Below are positions 61,986-64,000 of a stretch of 64,000 nucleotides of DNA, piece by piece. Numbering within the stretch: the first letter of the stretch is position 1; every line of letters begins with the position of its first letter. The stretch is from the NCBI RefSeq assembly GCF_028288465.1, contig NZ_JAQBNR010000001.1:124001-188000 (forward strand). The letters run 5' to 3'. Below the pieces are notes generated by a model that was not told the DNA's origin, made no database searches, and was given only the letters and a program-made list of their open reading frames with translations. Source of the stretch: Ferruginibacter sp. GTDB taxonomy: Bacteria > Bacteroidota > Bacteroidia > Chitinophagales > Chitinophagaceae. Both the position numbers and the translations under genes were made by a program.

Positions 61986-63032
61986 TTACCTCAAAGTTTT
62001 ACAAATATTGCTTACAATTTTCGGTCCTTCATAAATGAAACCAGTCCAGATCTGCACCAATACAGCGCCTGCAGCCAGTTTTTCTTTTGCATCGGCGCCG
62101 GTGAAAATCCCACCACTTGCAATGATCGGTATTTGCCCGTTTGTTTTTTGATGAAGATAAGTAACCATCTGCGTACTGCGGCGTTTTAATGGCAGTCCAC
62201 TTAAACCACCTGCACCAATCGTATCTAAAACGTCTTTTGATGTAACCAGATCTGAGCGATCAATGGTAGTATTAGCTGCGACCAAACCATCCAGCTTTAT
62301 TTCCATCGCCAACGCAATTACATCATCCACCTGGTTGGAATTTAAATCAGGTGCTATTTTTAACAGAATAGGTTTCGGGTTTTTTGTCAGGGCATTCAAC
62401 CGCTGCAGGTTTTGCAAAATTTTTGCGAGTGCATCCTTTTCCTGTAATTCCCGCAGGCCGGGCGTATTAGGGCTGCTTACATTCACCACAAAATAGTCAA
62501 CATGCTCATGCAAGGCAGTAAAGCAAATTTCATAATCTTTCCAGGCATCTTCATTTGGCGTTATTTTATTTTTTCCAATGTTACCGCCAACGATCAACCT
62601 TGTGGAAGCGTTTTTTTGTCTTTTCGACCACTCCTGCAACCTTTCAGCTATTACTTTTACTCCATCATTGTTAAAACCCATCCGGTTGATCAAAGCTTTG
62701 TCTTTTGGCAAACGGAACAATCTTGGTTTATCATTGCCGGCCTGGGGCAGTGGCGTTACTGTGCCTATTTCAACGAAGCCAAAACCCAATGCTTCCAGTT
62801 CCGCGAGGTACAATGCATTTTTGTCGAAGCCGGCACCCAGGCCAACAGGGTTTTTAAAAGAAAGTTTTCCAAGCTGAAACTGTTGGTCTGCGAATGGCGG
62901 TGGGGTAAAAGTTTTGGCAATGATCTTATTTATAAACCCAATTTTGCAAAGCGATTTAAAAACATGCATCGCGAAATAATGCACCTTTTCAGCATCAAAT
63001 AGAAATAAAAAAGAGCGCAGTAATTTGTACAT
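61986..63032 (-). CDS. pyrD: Dihydroorotate dehydrogenase (quinone), class 2
   Basis: Oxidises dihydroorotate to orotate with FMN and passes electrons to membrane quinone, in pyrimidine synthesis. The 348 residues from the ATG at 63032 start with an amphipathic membrane-binding part (LLRSFLFLFDAEKVHYFAMHVF). LGKLSFKNPVGLGAGFDKNA, the active-site Ser in VVNVSSPNTPGLRELQ, NTTIDRSDL and the FMN-binding SGGIFTGADAKEKLAAGA follow. The TTG at 63041 is rejected because it falls inside the promoter box. It is upstream of terC on the same strand. Confidence 0.96.
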   Translation of the reverse strand: MYKLLRSFLFLFDAEKVHYFAMHVFKSLCKIGFINKIIAKTFTPPPFADQQFQLGKLSFKNPVGLGAGFDKNALYLAELEALGFGFVEIGTVTPLPQAGNDKPRLFRLPKDKALINRMGFNNDGVKVIAERLQEWSKRQKNASTRLIVGGNIGKNKITPNEDAWKDYEICFTALHEHVDYFVVNVSSPNTPGLRELQEKDALAKILQNLQRLNALTKNPKPILLKIAPDLNSNQVDDVIALAMEIKLDGLVAANTTIDRSDLVTSKDVLDTIGAGGLSGLPLKRRSTQMVTYLHQKTNGQIPIIASGGIFTGADAKEKLAAGAVLVQIWTGFIYEGPKIVSNICKTLR

Positions 63033-63038
63033 ATTGCG

Positions 63039-63046
63039 CAAAAGTA
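63039..63046 (-). promoter_or_regulatory. -7 promoter box of pyrD
   Basis: The minus strand reads TACTTTTG, an exact TAnnTTTG match, ending 6 nt before the ATG at 63032. It predicts a nearly leaderless transcript. Confidence 0.5.
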
Positions 63047-63085
63047 GGGCAGCGTTTTCAATTTTTCGTTTTCGTATAGAAATTA

Positions 63086-63093
63086 TAACTTTG
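63086..63093 (+). promoter_or_regulatory. -7 promoter box of the thiolase gene
   Basis: TAACTTTG is an exact TAnnTTTG match. It lies 101 nt before the ATG at 63195, giving a longer leader than for most genes here. Confidence 0.45.
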
Positions 63094-63194
63094 GTATATA
63101 AAGTTGCATAAACAACTATTTTCCTTCTTACCTGAAGGAGTTAAAGAATGCAGCCATATTGAACCATCTTTTAAAGCAGGACAAAATCCACATC

Positions 63195-64000
63195 ATGCAG
63201 GAAGCGTATATAATAGCAGGTTACAGAACAGCCATAACAAAAAGCAAAAAAGGCGGGTTTCGGTTTACACGGCCGGATGATCTGGCCATTGACGTTATAA
63301 AAGGATTGCTGGCAAGTGTGCCGCAACTGGATGTTAAAAGGGTAGACGATGTAATTGTGGGTAATGCGGTACCGGAGGCGGAGCAAGGCTTACAGGTTGG
63401 CAGAATGATTTCTGCAAAAGCGGTAGGCATTCATGCGCCTGGTATAACCATTAACCGCTATTGCGCAAGTGGACTTGAAAGTATTGCGATGGCAACTGCG
63501 AAGATACGAACAGGCATGGCGGAATGTATCATCGCTGGCGGTGTTGAAAGTATGAGTATGGTGCCCACGGCAGGCTGGAAAACTTCACCTTCTTTTACCA
63601 TTGCATCGGAGGAACCTGATTATTATTTAAGCATGGGTTTAACAGCAGAGGCCGTGGCTAAGGAATACAATGTTAGTCGCGAAGATCAGGATATGTTCAG
63701 TTACAACAGCCATTTAAAAGCAGGGAATGCTATAAAAAATGGTTTCTTTAAATCGGGTATTCTGCCGGTTAATGTGCCTGAAATTTACCTGGATGCAAAA
63801 GGAAAAAGGCAACAGAGAAATTTTACGGTGGATACGGATGAAGGCGTACGTGCAGATACTACGCCCGAAGGACTGGCAAAATTAAAACCTGCCTTTGCTG
63901 CAGGTGGTTGTGTTACTGCGGGCAATTCTTCCCAAACCAGCGACGGTGCTGCATTTGTTATTGTAATGAGTGAAAGAATGATCAATGAACTGGGATTAAA
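63195..64000 (+). CDS. Acetyl-CoA C-acyltransferase (thiolase), 5' part cut by window edge
   Basis: The first 268 residues of a thiolase, which cleaves 3-ketoacyl-CoA in fatty acid beta-oxidation or condenses acetyl-CoA. The start is the ATG at 63195 (MQEAYIIAGYRTAI). The nucleophile Cys90 lies in INRYCASGLESIAMA, followed by AGGVESMSMVP (about 115-125), EDQDMFSYNSHLKA, and the C-terminal-domain start TAGNSSQTSDGAAFVIVMSE. The frame runs past the window end without a stop, so the catalytic His and second Cys are outside. With the acyl-CoA dehydrogenase at 36 kb it points to fatty acid use. FadA/AtoB choice is uncertain. Confidence 0.93.
   Translation, partial: MQEAYIIAGYRTAITKSKKGGFRFTRPDDLAIDVIKGLLASVPQLDVKRVDDVIVGNAVPEAEQGLQVGRMISAKAVGIHAPGITINRYCASGLESIAMATAKIRTGMAECIIAGGVESMSMVPTAGWKTSPSFTIASEEPDYYLSMGLTAEAVAKEYNVSREDQDMFSYNSHLKAGNAIKNGFFKSGILPVNVPEIYLDAKGKRQQRNFTVDTDEGVRADTTPEGLAKLKPAFAAGGCVTAGNSSQTSDGAAFVIVMSERMINELGL

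Noticed and set aside
62502..63002. 166-codon plus-strand frame inside pyrD
   Set aside because: Antisense to a complete, motif-bearing pyrD; no recognisable protein features.
1..64000. Insertion sequences, prophage, CRISPR arrays, toxin-antitoxin or defence genes
   Set aside because: No transposase, integrase, direct-repeat array or defence-domain motif was seen on either strand.

Overview
The window is a 64 kb piece of chromosome from a member of the Bacteroidota, most likely the family Chitinophagaceae (inference from gene content and order; no rRNA or marker tree was available). The evidence is a PorX-type regulator of type IX secretion, a GldB gliding lipoprotein, the fused LpxC-FabZ lipid A enzyme, a MoxR/DUF58/BatA cluster, RNase Y next to ZapA, and repeated TAnnTTTG promoter boxes, the -7 element typical of this phylum. 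No insertion sequence, prophage, CRISPR array, plasmid gene or defence system was seen. This is core chromosome, and no clearly new multi-gene system is present. The most unusual items are small: broken genes, RNA hairpins, very short promoter-to-start distances and one orphan kinase-like protein.

Layout. 1-5.7 kb (mostly minus): uvrC 5' part, a lipoprotein, an ECF sigma factor with a membrane/beta-barrel partner, a broken haem-binding protein and gpmI. 5.8-12.7 kb: DUF4783 protein, nadC, SUI1-type factor, a 4Fe-4S mini-protein, apaG, fatty acid desaturase, gldB, nadE and a YbjQ protein; nadC and nadE both serve NAD synthesis. 12.9-20.7 kb (plus): MoxR-DUF58-BatD-like-BatA, a HerA-like ATPase and an LtaS-type membrane sulfatase. 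20.9-24.9 kb (minus): recQ and copA. 25.0-26.7 kb: tsaE and alanine dehydrogenase.

26.7-32.1 kb (minus) is the lipid A block: HD hydrolase, lpxD, lpxC-fabZ, lpxA and an ABC ATPase. 32.3-37.4 kb (plus): porX, a small unknown protein, a metallo-hydrolase, an HhH protein and an acyl-CoA dehydrogenase. 37.5-40.2 kb (minus): a small helical protein and the RelA/SpoT (p)ppGpp enzyme. 40.3-46.1 kb (plus) is a protein quality-control block: tRNA-Leu, trigger factor, two clpP genes, a kinase-like unknown and clpX. 46.5-49.6 kb: purA, a very acidic protein and a PabB-type enzyme.

49.6-58.3 kb (minus): lytic transglycosylase, gatA, tatA, a frameshifted small lipoprotein, rplS, rny, a probable 6S-like RNA, zapA, a coiled-coil protein and pheT. 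58.3-64 kb: a DnaA-box-containing gap, dnaB, rsmE, terC, pyrD and the 5' part of a thiolase cut by the window end.

Several genes have no ATG near the family N-terminus and appear to start with TTG or GTG. At least seven genes have a TAnnTTTG-like box ending exactly 4 nt before the start codon, which predicts leaderless mRNAs.
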